Origin: Talpa occidentalis
Lineage: Eukaryota; Chordata; Mammalia; Eulipotyphla; Talpidae
Length of the DNA: 64,000 nucleotides
Assembly (NCBI RefSeq): GCF_014898055.3
Contig: NW_023605194.1
Coordinates: 59,559,361-59,623,360 of the forward strand
Direction: 5' to 3'
The notes under the pieces: model-generated
The model's input: the letters and a program-made list of their open reading frames with translations, nothing else
Told to the model about the DNA's origin: nothing
Database searches by the model: none
Program-made: the position numbers and the translations under genes
Part shown: positions 1 through 10,420 of the stretch, in pieces
How positions within the stretch are numbered: position 1 is the stretch's first letter
Layout: every line of letters begins with the position of its first letter

Positions 1-724
1 AATCTTCAATCGATGGCCACAACTGACTGCCCGTCATATGGCCAAGCTATCTCGAACATGCAGGGAGCTGATTATCCAGACAGCTCTGTTATCTGACTAT
101 AAGCACATGAGAGTTCCCCAAAACACCTACCAAGCCCAAGCAACACATAGCACTGTGATAACAGTTCTTAATCATTAACTGATATGCTACAAAACAAGTA
201 GAACAACATTTTTTCTGCTAATATAAATGCCTTTTGTTGGATAGATTCAGATGTTTCTCATTTTGTCCAACTAAAGGAAAATAATTCTTCTAAAATTCAT
301 GAAATAACCTTATTTACTTTAAGTCACATGTCTAGGTCACTTATAAGCACAACGGCTTTATTAAATCCATTAAGACAGCAATTTAAGGCTAAACATTCTT
401 CACCCATGTTAATCATCACAGATAAATTCAGACATATTTGTATTGTGCAGGGAAAGAGATGTGCTGAGAAAAACTGTTTATGTTTGAGCTATACTATTAT
501 CTGTTAAAAGTGAGGAAGAGAGGTAGGGTGGAACCAGTAAATATTACTGTATCAGTGGGATTTTAAAACAGAATTGCTATCAGAAATCAACTATATAATT
601 AAATTAGGTTAACGCTAAATAGAGCTCATTTTTAAATCTTTTCCAGTAACATACTACTAAAAATAATTTCAGAACTGACAAAGATGTAACATTTTTTCCA
701 TTCTATTTTTAATTACTTTTTAAA
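1..724. other. Unique AT-rich DNA
   Basis: I see no convincing ORF, RNA gene or known repeat here. The sequence is AT-rich single-copy-looking DNA that leads into an antisense L1 fragment. Confidence 0.5.
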
Positions 725-1265
725 TCAAATTTTACTGATTTGCCATTTTTTACATAGCTGTATAATTTGGGGGGGTACAATTTCACACCTTAACATATGC
801 ACATGCTTCATCTGCCTTCCATCAAAGTTCCACGGCTAATACAATGGCATGTTAACCTCCTCCTATACCCCTCACAATTTTTTTTCCCCACACAGAGTCT
901 AAGCTATTTTTGTTGTATTTTGCCAGTTTGTTTTCTTTGGCTATTTATATATTCTACATATGAGAGAAACCATCTGGTAATTGCCTTTCACTTTCTGACT
1001 TATTTCACTTAGCATAATCACATCAAGAGCCATCCATTTTGTCCCAAAAGGAACTACTTCATCTTTTCAAATAGCTGAGTGGTGTTACTTTGAGTAAATA
1101 TTCCACAATTTCTTTTTCTAGTCATCTGTCAGTGGCATTTCAGGTTGATTCCATGTCTTAGATATTGTGCATAATGTTGCTATGAACATAGGAGTGCATA
1201 AGTCTTTTCATATTAGTGTTATCATAGTTCCAGCATTCAGTGCAAAGCTTGATTTACAGTAGATT
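725..1265 (-). mobile_element. Old L1 fragment, 3' part of ORF2, antisense
   Basis: The plus strand carries the reverse complement of the end of L1 ORF2. The stretch around 990-1060 (TTATTTCACTTAGCATAATC) is the antisense of the conserved segment before the ORF2 stop, and it is followed by the usual antisense order. It is diverged, has no open frame and shows no clear ends. The exact L1 subfamily cannot be assigned by eye. Confidence 0.75.
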
Positions 1266-1327
1266 CTCAAATTTTGATTGTAGCTGATTAGCTCCAATGT
1301 CCATTCACATAATAATCACAATGATGA

Positions 1328-1677
1328 GGGCCTCCCTGGTGGCGCAAGGGGTTAAGACGCAACTTATGAAGCTATCTGCAGCCACTGCAACATGGAGTTC
1401 GAACCCCAGCCAGGGAGCTACCCATATGGCACAGCAGATCTCTTCTGACTCGCCCACTGCTCCCCTCAGCAGTATACTTCAGTCAATCTGCCTGTTCTTT
1501 TTTTTTATTTTTAAAGATTTATTCACTCATGCATACAAGAACTGGGGTACAGGCCAGAGGGGGAACAGAATAGGCAGATTGTGCCTGTCTCAGGTGAATC
1601 CTCTCACCCCTCCCCCCACACTTCTGACCTGTACCCCAGTTCTTGTATACATAAATAAACAAATCTTAAAAAAAAAA
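1328..1677 (+). mobile_element. tRNA-derived SINE with an embedded inverted SINE tail
   Basis: The head GGGCCTCCCTGGTGGCGCAA holds the A box and GAGTTCGAACCCC (about 1397) is the B box. The body runs through CACAGCAGATCTC and ends in AATAAACAAATCTT plus an A-tail. It is longer than the usual ~265 bp because an inverted SINE 3' end (about 1500-1590, T-rich then ACAAGAACTGGGGTACAGG) sits inside it. The inverted tail and the element's own tail form 20-bp perfect arms (1534-1553 and 1628-1647). I found no clear target-site duplication. Confidence 0.85.
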
Positions 1678-4111
1678 GACTGGCTCTTAGTCTTTAGTGT
1701 TTAATTGCCAATTTCTCGATAAATTGCATCCATTTGATGATCACCATTCAATATATCATAACATAGAAATGAAACAGCTTCTACAGAGGTCAAGCAATTG
1801 GAAAGACAAGATTTAAGAAAAAAACGATAAAGAATACTGTATTCATGGAGACAATGTTTCTTTTTTCTGTTGTCTCATGTTCTCTAAATTTTAGGGGATT
1901 TTAATATTTCAAGTTCATGATTATTATATCTATTCTTTTCCTGACTTTATAGACTCCTATCACATCCTCCTCCTAGCTCCATTTGAGATACAGCCAAGAA
2001 AATTTTATCTGTGGAATTTTCACGATCATTTTGTTTTAGATGCCTTTTTGCAACTTCTTTAGGTATCTTCTACCTTCCTCTGAGAAGCATCTTTAGAGAA
2101 ATCCTTTAAGCAAAGAAACATGATAGCATTTTTACTACAGTGGTGTAGTAGGTTAGCTAACATGATGATTTGACCTTTTTTCTTATGGCAACATTTTTAA
2201 GTCAATGTTATTATGATATAACTGCAAATGATAGCTTCAATATTGAAATTGGTCACTATATATAGATAATTATAATTGAATTTGGATACATTTCCCTCTC
2301 AATGGGCACTTTTTTCATGCTAATATTTAAGCACTTTTGATATTGTAATCACTTGTGTAATCTTTTTATAATCTCCTCTAATTTTTTCCCTAAACTTAAT
2401 ATGCCCCAAGATGAAACAATTGTGGTACTTACTTTGCATTTTCTCACCTGAGAAAAATAGTGTTTTAAAAAATCAACAATATCATCACCTAAATTTTACC
2501 CAGAGAAATATATATTATGTATAGAATTTTATCCCCCCAAAAGTTAAGCTGCACAAATGCTATTTGTCATAAGCTTAAGCATGAAAGATTGGATGAAATA
2601 TCATGCTTTGTGTCAAAATAACTTTAATTTTGTCTTGGCTCAGTAAGCAAGAAGCTGACTATACAAGTCCTTTAACTTTCCATGTTTTCAGCATTCATCT
2701 GCAAACAGACCCTGGATAGTTTCAAATTCAATCCAACTCTATGATTACATGGTTCTTAAATGTTTACAAAAGAAAATGAGATAGTTTGGGAAAGTTAAAT
2801 CTACTTTTGATATTTTAAGACACTAAAATTTTCCCTGTTCAGCAAAAGTTTGTCTATGGAAACTTGTGGGACCATCAAAGCTAGTATTTTTTACATCTTG
2901 GAGACCTATTTCCTACTAGCCAGCCCAAAGTGTCACTTAATGTGTCGCTTGCACAGATAAACACACAAACACAAGCAATTCTTATAGTCCATTACGCCAA
3001 AGTGGCTCCTGAGCTCTTCCTCTGTGACTTGGAAATATCAGGGAGCATCTTGCCCTTCAGTCTGAGAAACTGCTAATGGAATTTTTTATTTGCAAGGCTG
3101 AAATTTTAGAATGTTCTTGGTTACGAATTTACATCCTAGAATGTTATGAAAGCTACTTCTATACTTCTTAACTATATTTGGAGACTCATTGGTATATCTT
3201 TGCCTTGAAAATTTAAGACCAAGTTGAAGTTTGCAGGTGGGATGGGTGTTCTCCAGTTTGGAACAGAATCATGATGAGATTGCAGTGCCAGCAGAGCAGA
3301 GGTGGCAATGTTAGAGGTAGGAGAAAAAAATGAGATTTGTGCCATATTAGCCTGGTAGTGATATCAGTAATAGTCAGAAATTACACTAATGTGGATTTTA
3401 AGGGAGTATTTTAACATCTTTTTTCTTCTTTTCCCTTTACAACAACATAGATAGGTAAAGGATATTTATCCAAATAGGATGGAGACTGAGGCAGATAATA
3501 GTGAGCATGTGTTATAGGCAATCATGTCACTACCAGTGCAGGTACTAGACTCTCAGCTATCAACTCTCAGCTCTTGGCATGTCGTTCCACAATACCAGGA
3601 GGTACATCTTGAGATGTTTAATACGGATGGAAAATCTGATTACAGACATCAATTTCCTATTTTTCAGAATTCCTATCCGAAACTGCCAACTTAATTGGTT
3701 TCTCATTTTTGAAAAAGAATCCAGATTAGTTGTTGGTTCCAGGTGGTTTTTAGCTCATTTGATTAATCAGATTTGCCCTTTACTACGATCTGGATATTTC
3801 CCTAGAGCAAATCAAGTCCACTATTTAATCTGTGAAACTGTTCATTTATAAATTACAATCTGAAGTTCCACATGTACAATAAATCTGGCAGTTGTAATGA
3901 TGTAGGCCTTGAGAATTCCAAAATAGCTACAAAGGACAGACCTTTGATTGGTCAGTAAAATAAATTTGTATCAGGTACGGAATAAGGAACAAATGTAAGC
4001 TATAAAAGGAAACACTACCCCAAAACAACCTCAGTCAGTATTTTAAGGTCAACATCAGTATTTTAAGTCACATTTGACAGTATGTATCTTGATGTGATCT
4101 AAGGAAAATGT
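1678..4111. other. Unique AT-rich DNA
   Basis: About 2.4 kb without a recognisable gene or young repeat. The few short ORFs (for example 3579-3851) have no domain, no codon bias that I can see and no splice context. Confidence 0.45.
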
Positions 4112-4400
4112 TAATTTATCTGTGATCTTCCTCCAAAAATACAACCCTGCTCTAACCATGAGAGGAAAAAAAAAAATCCTAATGAAGGATCTTTCCATAA
4201 AATACCAGACCAGTACTTGTAAAAACTGCCAAGGTCATCAAAACAAAAAGAATCTGAGAAACTGTCACAGTCAAGAGGAGCCAAAGGACACATCACAACT
4301 AAATATTAAGAGTGGATTTCAGTTATTGATAATATATTAGTATTGCTTCATTAACTATAAGAAAGTTATGATGATGTAAATTGTTTATAATAAGGAAAAC
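4112..4400 (+). mobile_element. Ancient L1-like 3' end (L1M/L1ME type), tentative
   Basis: Phrases such as CCAAGGTCATCAAAACAAAA and AAACTGTCACAGTCAAGAGG match the 3' end of ancient mammalian L1 elements as I remember them. The fragment is interrupted just downstream by a younger L1 piece. The family name is uncertain. Confidence 0.4.
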
Positions 4401-4440
4401 AGTGCAGGTATGTTGAAACTCTGTACTATCCCTAAATTTT

Positions 4441-4604
4441 ATTTTTATTTTATATATTTTTACATCATTTTTCATTTTTGCACAATGGGTGCATTTTCAT
4501 CTTGGTTATATTCCCCATACAATTCCTACCCCCCTTATTTTGACCCTAATCCCTCTTCCCCCCCCCACCCCCATAGTTTGTCTCTGGTTTATAGTTGCTT
4601 GTTG
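4441..4604 (-). mobile_element. 5'-truncated young L1, 3'UTR only, antisense
   Basis: This is the reverse complement of the 3'UTR of the full-length L1 found later (about 54175-54285): T-rich tail, the CACAATGGGTGCATTTTCAT-type segment, the antisense of the GGGGTCAAAATAAG segment, then the C-rich block. It is bounded by the 13-bp duplication ATCCCTAAATTTT at 4428-4440 and 4605-4617, so the insertion is complete and severely 5'-truncated. Confidence 0.85.
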
Positions 4605-4617
4605 ATCCCTAAATTTT

Positions 4618-5374
4618 TTAAAGAAAAGAATATTAAGAGGGTATAAGTTTTTCTAAGTTTTTTCAGCCTTTCAATATATAAAATATTTTTTTTGAAGGAA
4701 TATTATTTTAAAACACTTTATGACTTAGGGGTAGATGTTAATACCTCTTCAAATGTATTTTACCATATTATGACACCACCAAAGTACCAATGACCTCTAC
4801 CAAGGCCCATTGGGTTCTCTTTCCTCTTTACCCACCCCCATCCTTTCCCCTATGGTAGCTCCAGTTCTGCAGTACAGTCAGATTTCAGGGTTTGTTTTGG
4901 TTTGGTTTTTTCTGTTTCACTGCTTTGACTTCAATATTCTTAGAGAATGTTTAAGAAATGGTATTACTTGCAACCAGGACTTTTCAAACATTAATGCACA
5001 TGCTGTCAAAATCCAAAAATAGCAAAATTAAAAACAAAACAATAAATAGTGTTTAGTGAGAGTTTATTGTGCATATAAGAAGAGTTCACAGTCTGGGCAC
5101 TTTCAAGTTCAAGACTGATATAAAACACAGGGGCATGATGAAGTTAGAGGATGACCAATACAGAGATTATTAGGCTGTTTACCTTTTACAATAATTGTTT
5201 ATTGCAATAGGGGTTTCCAGATGGTAGGAGATTAGTAAATACAATTATCCTATACCATTGGTAGGAAGATGACAAGTTTCTTCTAAGACTGACTGTCAAA
5301 GGCATTTAGAAGAAATAACCTAAGTTTCATTGATGTTCATGGAGGTACTTCGTGTTGCTTATGTGACTTAAATG
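4618..5374. other. Unique AT-rich DNA
   Basis: No gene or repeat recognised. A short pyrimidine-rich stretch lies near 4815-4860. Confidence 0.4.
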
Positions 5375-5515
5375 ATTTTAAAACAAATCACCTGCAGGTC
5401 TTGTTAAATGACTACTAATTGTGATTGGTCTAGGACAGGGCTTGAGAGTCAATTTCTAATAAGCTCCAGGTGAGGTCAATGTTGGTCTAAGGACTAGATT
5501 GAATAGCAAGTTGTA
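5375..5515. mobile_element. MER5A-like hAT MITE fragment
   Basis: The spacing of AAATCACCTGCAGGTCTTGTT and, further on, TAATAAGCTCCAGGTGA resembles MER5A, a nonautonomous hAT-Charlie element. Termini are too decayed to define. Assignment is from memory of the consensus. Confidence 0.5.
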
Positions 5516-6419
5516 ACTCCTGCAGAGTTTCTGAGTGCTGTGTGATAAACATTTTTAACTGAATAGTTCTGTGGTGATGATTATATTATACATTTTATAA
5601 TATTTACATCTCTGATCTCTACCAGTAGATGACAAGAGCTTCCCTTTCTCTCAGTTATAACAAAAAAAACCTGTCAGACCCCGATAAATATTTCCTGTGA
5701 GAAAGGGGGTTTTGCCTCCATTTGAGAGTCACTATTAAAAGCACTCATTATACTATGATTTTTTTTTTAAGTGACTACAGGGGAAATATTCCTTATTTAG
5801 TTACCCAGCAGTTTCCAGAAACTTGGCCATAATTATTTTCTTAAGTTTAGTTGTTAAGAATTGCCCACACTCTCACTGCAGAATATGATTAAAATATGGT
5901 TTGTGTCTTCCAGGAATTTACCAATAAGCAAAAATTGTGTGATATTAAGATAAGCTACAAAATAAGTAATAGCCATTGAATTAAGCATTTACAATCAAAC
6001 GAGAAGGTAAGATTGGATGCCACAAAATTTAGTACAATTGATAGCATTTGACACTTCAGGGAATGTTTGCACAAGTGTCATCATCACATCTGAGCCTCCA
6101 AGTACCCTTGGAAAGATTTTATTATAGTTCAAAAAACAGACAGCTATTAATGTTACTTGTTCAATATCAAAAGAAACAAAATAGAACAAAGATCAGATTC
6201 AGGTGTCCTGAATTCTAACCCCTCCCCACCATGATTTCATTAATTCATTTCACCAGAAAAATTCTACTTAGGCTTTATGGAAAATAAATGTCAAGAATTC
6301 ATACAGACAGAAAGAATACAATTCAAGCAATCAGGGCTTGGTTAACAAACATGCTAGAAGATAGAACATGAATAGCAAAGCAGTTGACTGGCAAAGAGAT
6401 GAAAGACAATTATGGCACA
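5516..6419. other. Unique AT-rich DNA
   Basis: No gene or repeat recognised. Confidence 0.4.
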
Positions 6420-6580
6420 ATGAAAAGAGCAACAGCCTGTGGTAACAAGCTTTAGTTTCTAATTCCATATCTGATAACTGATTCAAGGAACCTCTAGTAA
6501 GTCAGTTCACTCTTCCCAACACTACATTCTTGACTGTTGTAATGGGGATAAGAGATTTAGCTTACAAATCTCTAGTGATG
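6420..6580 (+). mobile_element. MIR-like ancient SINE fragment
   Basis: The order AGAGCAACAGCCTG, ...CTAGTAAGTCAGTTCACTCT, ...TGTAATGGGGATAAGAG follows the MIR core and its downstream segment. It is diverged and has no clear ends. Confidence 0.45.
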
Positions 6581-7204
6581 ATTGCATGGCTTATGTATAA
6601 GCAAGCTGAGTGTCCACTGTGTGCAGGCAAGGAAGTTTAATCTCACCTAAGTACAGTCTTAAGACTCTAGCAAGTCAAATTATACATGTCTTTTGGTTCT
6701 AAGACTTAACAGTAAGAGATGCTTACGTCCAGAATGTAACAGTGGTATTATATCCTACTATTAAGGCTGCTTTGAGATCAGCATGTCTTCAGATCCCGTT
6801 ACTTTTTAAAAATTCATTAGGCACCATTTTTCAGTATGACAGGCGAAGTTAGGTAAAATCAATTGAAATATCTTGCTTTATCCATGGATGCTAGTCACAC
6901 CTTTTTCCAAGCACCTGAGGAATACGGAGGAATCAGTGAGTGCCCGTTAATTTCATTCCTGTAGCACCTATCTATGAAGGCACAGTTTGGGCGAGAAATG
7001 CAGCATCAGTATGTAGACAAAGAACACAAATATGTACATGAGGGAATTGTACAACTGGTTTTCATGTTCTTAATTATATATACATTCACAAACCAAAACC
7101 ACAAAACTCTCCCCTTCTTTCATGCTTGTCTTTCTACAGACAGCATCAGTAGTTTTACATCTGCCGTACGTCAGGGACTAGGGTTGAAAAAAACTTAGAT
7201 TCTC

Positions 7205-7330
7205 TCAACTTTCAAAACACCCTGCAAGGAAGCTGATATCTTTGGTTTACAAAATACTGATTATTACGGAAGTTAAATTACTTTGTGAAAGTCACAGTTA
7301 GTGGGCAACCTAGTTTAAACCTTACTTTAG
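7205..7330 (-). mobile_element. MIR-like ancient SINE fragment, antisense
   Basis: An antisense MIR pattern is visible: a TTTACAAAATACTGA-like segment, then GAAGTTAAATTACTTTG and CAGTTAGTGGGCAACC, which mirrors the MIR tail and core. Highly diverged. Confidence 0.4.
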
Positions 7331-7431
7331 AACTTGTTGAGTATCCTTCAAGAGTCCGGCATTGTGTTTAATAAGACTTAGGGTGCTAGGGAAAAAAAAC
7401 TCATGACTATATTTGGACTATGGTAGAGGAC

Positions 7432-7868
7432 TATAAAGGCAGGAATGGACACAGTGCAGGTTTTCTGATCCCATGCAGACCGGGTAAAGGAGGAGTCAGA
7501 GTCCTCAGTGGCTTTTTGCAGGCCTTTATTGGGGTTCACCAGGCATATAGCAGGCTGGGGTGCTGGGGGGGCGGGAGGCTGGCAGTCCTCCCAGCCCCCA
7601 GCAAGTCCTCACTCTATCTGGGCTCTCCGGCCTTTTCTCAGCTTCTGCTTCTCTTGCTTCTCTCTTGGCTTCTCTTTTGGCTTCTGCTGCTTCTCGGCTT
7701 CTTCTGGCATCCCTGTGACGCTGCCCTTAAAAAGCACAGTCTCAGCCACTTCAGGTGTACCCACTTCAGGTGCCCGCCATCAGGCATGCATTCAGGATCA
7801 CAGGGTTCCCTCATCTATCCTGATGGCAGGAGTGCAGAAAAGCCTGATACCTTTTACCTTACCCTACA
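7432..7868 (-). mobile_element. Solo LTR, minus orientation, 437 bp
   Basis: This is the reverse complement of the LTR family also seen at 7959, 40072 and 45257. Read on the minus strand it starts TGTAGGGTAAGG, carries a TTTTTAAGGG TATA-like segment and an AATAAA-type signal (antisense at about 7525-7535), and ends close to position 7432. The flanks AGGAC and ATGAC look like a 5-bp target duplication with one mismatch. No internal retroviral sequence is attached, so it probably arose by LTR-LTR recombination. The ERV family is not one I can name. Confidence 0.85.
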
Positions 7869-7958
7869 ATGACTTTATGTGCCTCGCTGGTGGGTATGTT
7901 GTGGTAACTCATCTGAAGGGTTATGCTATACCCCTGACTCATAAACAGTGTTGTATAC

Positions 7959-8395
7959 TGTAGGGTAAGGAAAAAATGTCAGGCTTTTCTGCCCTCCCGC
8001 CATCAGGATAGATGATGGATCCTTGCGGTCCTGAATGCATGCCTGATGGCGGGCACCTGGAATAGGGTATGGGCATAGGTAGATGGGATTCACCTGGGCT
8101 GAGGCGGGGCTTTTAAGGGCGGCATCTCAGGGATGCCAGAAGCTGAAAGGGAAGCCGAGAAACAAGCAGCAGAAGCCCAGAGAGAAGCAGAGAACGCCGG
8201 AGAGCCCAGACAGAGTCAAGACTTGCTGGGGGCTGGGAGACCTGCCAGCCTCCCGGCCCCCCAGCACCCCTGCTTGCTGCGTGCCTGATAAACCCCAATA
8301 AAAACCTGCAAAAAGCCACTGAGGACTCTGACTCCTCCTTTACCCGGTCTGCTGGATTATAGAAAACCTGCACTGTGGTCTTCCTGACCCTTATA
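7959..8395 (+). mobile_element. Solo LTR, plus orientation, 437 bp
   Basis: Same family as the preceding copy but opposite orientation, 90 bp away and of identical length. It starts TGTAGGGTAAGG, has GGCTTTTAAGGGCGG as a TATA-like segment and CCCAATAAAAACCTGC as the polyadenylation region, and ends CCCTTATA, where the family usually ends TACA. The flanks TATAC and TAAAC fit a 5-bp duplication with one change. ORFs across it are incidental. Confidence 0.85.
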
Positions 8396-10019
8396 TAAAC
8401 CAATGTTACCACAATTAAAAAAAAGAAATAAAATATCCTAGGAATACAACATACTTGAGATCAGGAGAGTAAGAAAGTTCTCCCACCCAAATACAGACTC
8501 ACAGCTCATTTTATAGTGCATAGCTCGCGTCCACAATAACAAAGATCACACTATACATAATTATCTCATGACTTTTCCAGAAATCCATCCTGATTCATAA
8601 ATTTATCATGCTCACCATATCGCCCCCACCTCCCAAGACCTTACCTGGTAGAGTAATTCACAGTATATTCACAAGGGATGGAGTAAATGAGCAAAAACTT
8701 GGGGTCCAATGTGCTCTGAAGTAAGGTGAAAAGTCCAAAAATGCACATAACCTCCACGGTACCAGACTGATGAAAAATAAAAGTAAAGTTGGGCCAATAA
8801 TATCCTTGAGTGCTTTGCCTTCCTTTTATAGTCAATGATATCTAACAACTGGTTCAGGCAACCTCCAGTTAGTCAGTTCAGGTCATTCTGCTCTTATTAG
8901 CCAACAGTCTATACCTGTACTCAATTCCTATGGCGTTTCAAGAAATGCAAATTGCCCTTAAAGCCATAAAACACCAGGAATGAGATCAGGCAGCTCTAAA
9001 AAAAAAAGAAACAAACACATAATCCCATCACAAGTCAAAATGTTCAAAATCACTCATACCAAAGCTACCAACCATTGGGCAACTAAAGAGAAACTAGACT
9101 ACCTATGGTCTATTTAATACCAAGCTCCTCCACAGCTATTCATTATAATGAAAGCAACTACAATTCCTGCCTTTTATAAATGCAGTTATAATCAAAATCA
9201 TCCAAACATCCAACTGGGTAAATAAAGAGAAGACAATTTTTTTTTAAGATTAGTGATTAAATGTTCTTTTTTACTCACAAATTTGAAGGAATAAAATTTC
9301 CAGCTGAATCATCTTACAACTGATGGCTTACTGTATTAAGCATAACTTAAATTTCATTACATGTAAGGTGATTAAAAGATCAAGACACAAATAGTTTAGA
9401 GCCATTCACTCAACACATTCTTCTCAGGTAGGTGGCATTTCAATGTCTGAAAGGATTATTTTTTTCTTATAAACAAGCCTCATAAAATTAGAACCTGCAA
9501 ATGGTTTCCACTCCTATTTCCCATACATGGATACAATATACCTGAACATCCCATAGTTCCTAAAAATGAGATGAGAAAGTTAAAGAGGAATGAAAACACC
9601 ATATGTGATGATCTTATGTTTGAAACAGCTGATTGTCCTCAGCCTGTTAAGCATTCACTCTATGGAGATACTTCCACCTAAGTGCTAAATTTCAGTCTTA
9701 TAAAAGGAAAGCCACAGGATAAAAATTGTCTTTCCGAATGAGCAGGGTGTTACAGTTGCTGCTGAAATTCATCCCAAGGTGGCTGCTATATTCATTTAAA
9801 ATGCATGTTTTGGCTGAGTGATCCTTAACCTGGAACAATTCCCACCCTCTCCTGACTGGCAGCTGACACCTTCATCAATGCCAAGAAGATGCCATCTTCT
9901 TAAGAGGTACAGTTTGCCTACTTCATCTTTTGGCATCTGTAAGCATGATGAACTGGCAGATACACTGACTGATGATTGCAGCCTGGACTGGACAGCAGAG
10001 ATTAAAAGGTTGCTTGCAG
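8396..10019. other. Unique DNA, no gene recognised
   Basis: About 1.6 kb of mixed unique sequence. A minus-strand ORF at 8641-8835 ends near a GTAAGG donor-like sequence, but its product matches nothing I recognise. No SINE or L1 copy lies here. Confidence 0.4.
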
Positions 10020-10035
10020 TCTGCAGTATGGATTT

Positions 10036-10100
10036 TTTTTTGAGATTTATTTATTTATGCATACAAGAACCGGAGTGTAAGCCTGGGGTGTGGGGGGTGA
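10036..10100 (-). mobile_element. 5'-truncated SINE, 65 bp, antisense
   Basis: Only the 3' end of the tRNA-derived SINE is present: T-tract, GAGATTTATTTATTTATGC, ACAAGAACCGGAG. It is bounded by a perfect 16-bp duplication, TCTGCAGTATGGATTT, at 10020-10035 and 10101-10116. This proves a complete but severely truncated insertion by L1 machinery. Confidence 0.9.
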
Positions 10101-10261
10101 TCTGCAGTATGGATTTGAAGGTACGCTGCCCTGAGGTTAAGTCACCCAACAATACACGCTGCCTTTGCTGCAAAACTCTGCCCCCCCGCTGCAAAACTTG
10201 CTGTCCTTCTTTAAAGAGATATGCTTGTTTTGAGAATGACAGCTTTAAAGCACTAGGAAAA

Positions 10262-10420
10262 GCACTCTGAATTTGGGGTCAGAAAACCTGGGTTTGAGTC
10301 ACTGCTCTATTAGGTACTAACTGTGGCACCTAGGAGAATCCTCTAAATGTCAACTCAATTTTCTTAATTAAACAGTAAAGGTTTTAATACCTGTCTCAAG
10401 AGAGGAATGTTAGATAAAGC
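10262..10420 (+). mobile_element. MIR-like ancient SINE fragment
   Basis: GGGGTCAGAAAACCTGGGTT, then a CTAACTGTGGCACCTAGG segment and AATTAAACAGTAAAGG follow the MIR core order on the plus strand. Confidence 0.5.

Noticed and set aside
8641..8835. Minus-strand 64-codon ORF ending near CAG/GTAAGG, like an exon with a donor site
   Set aside because: The product matches no family that I know, no acceptor tract is evident and the frame is short. Chance is more likely.
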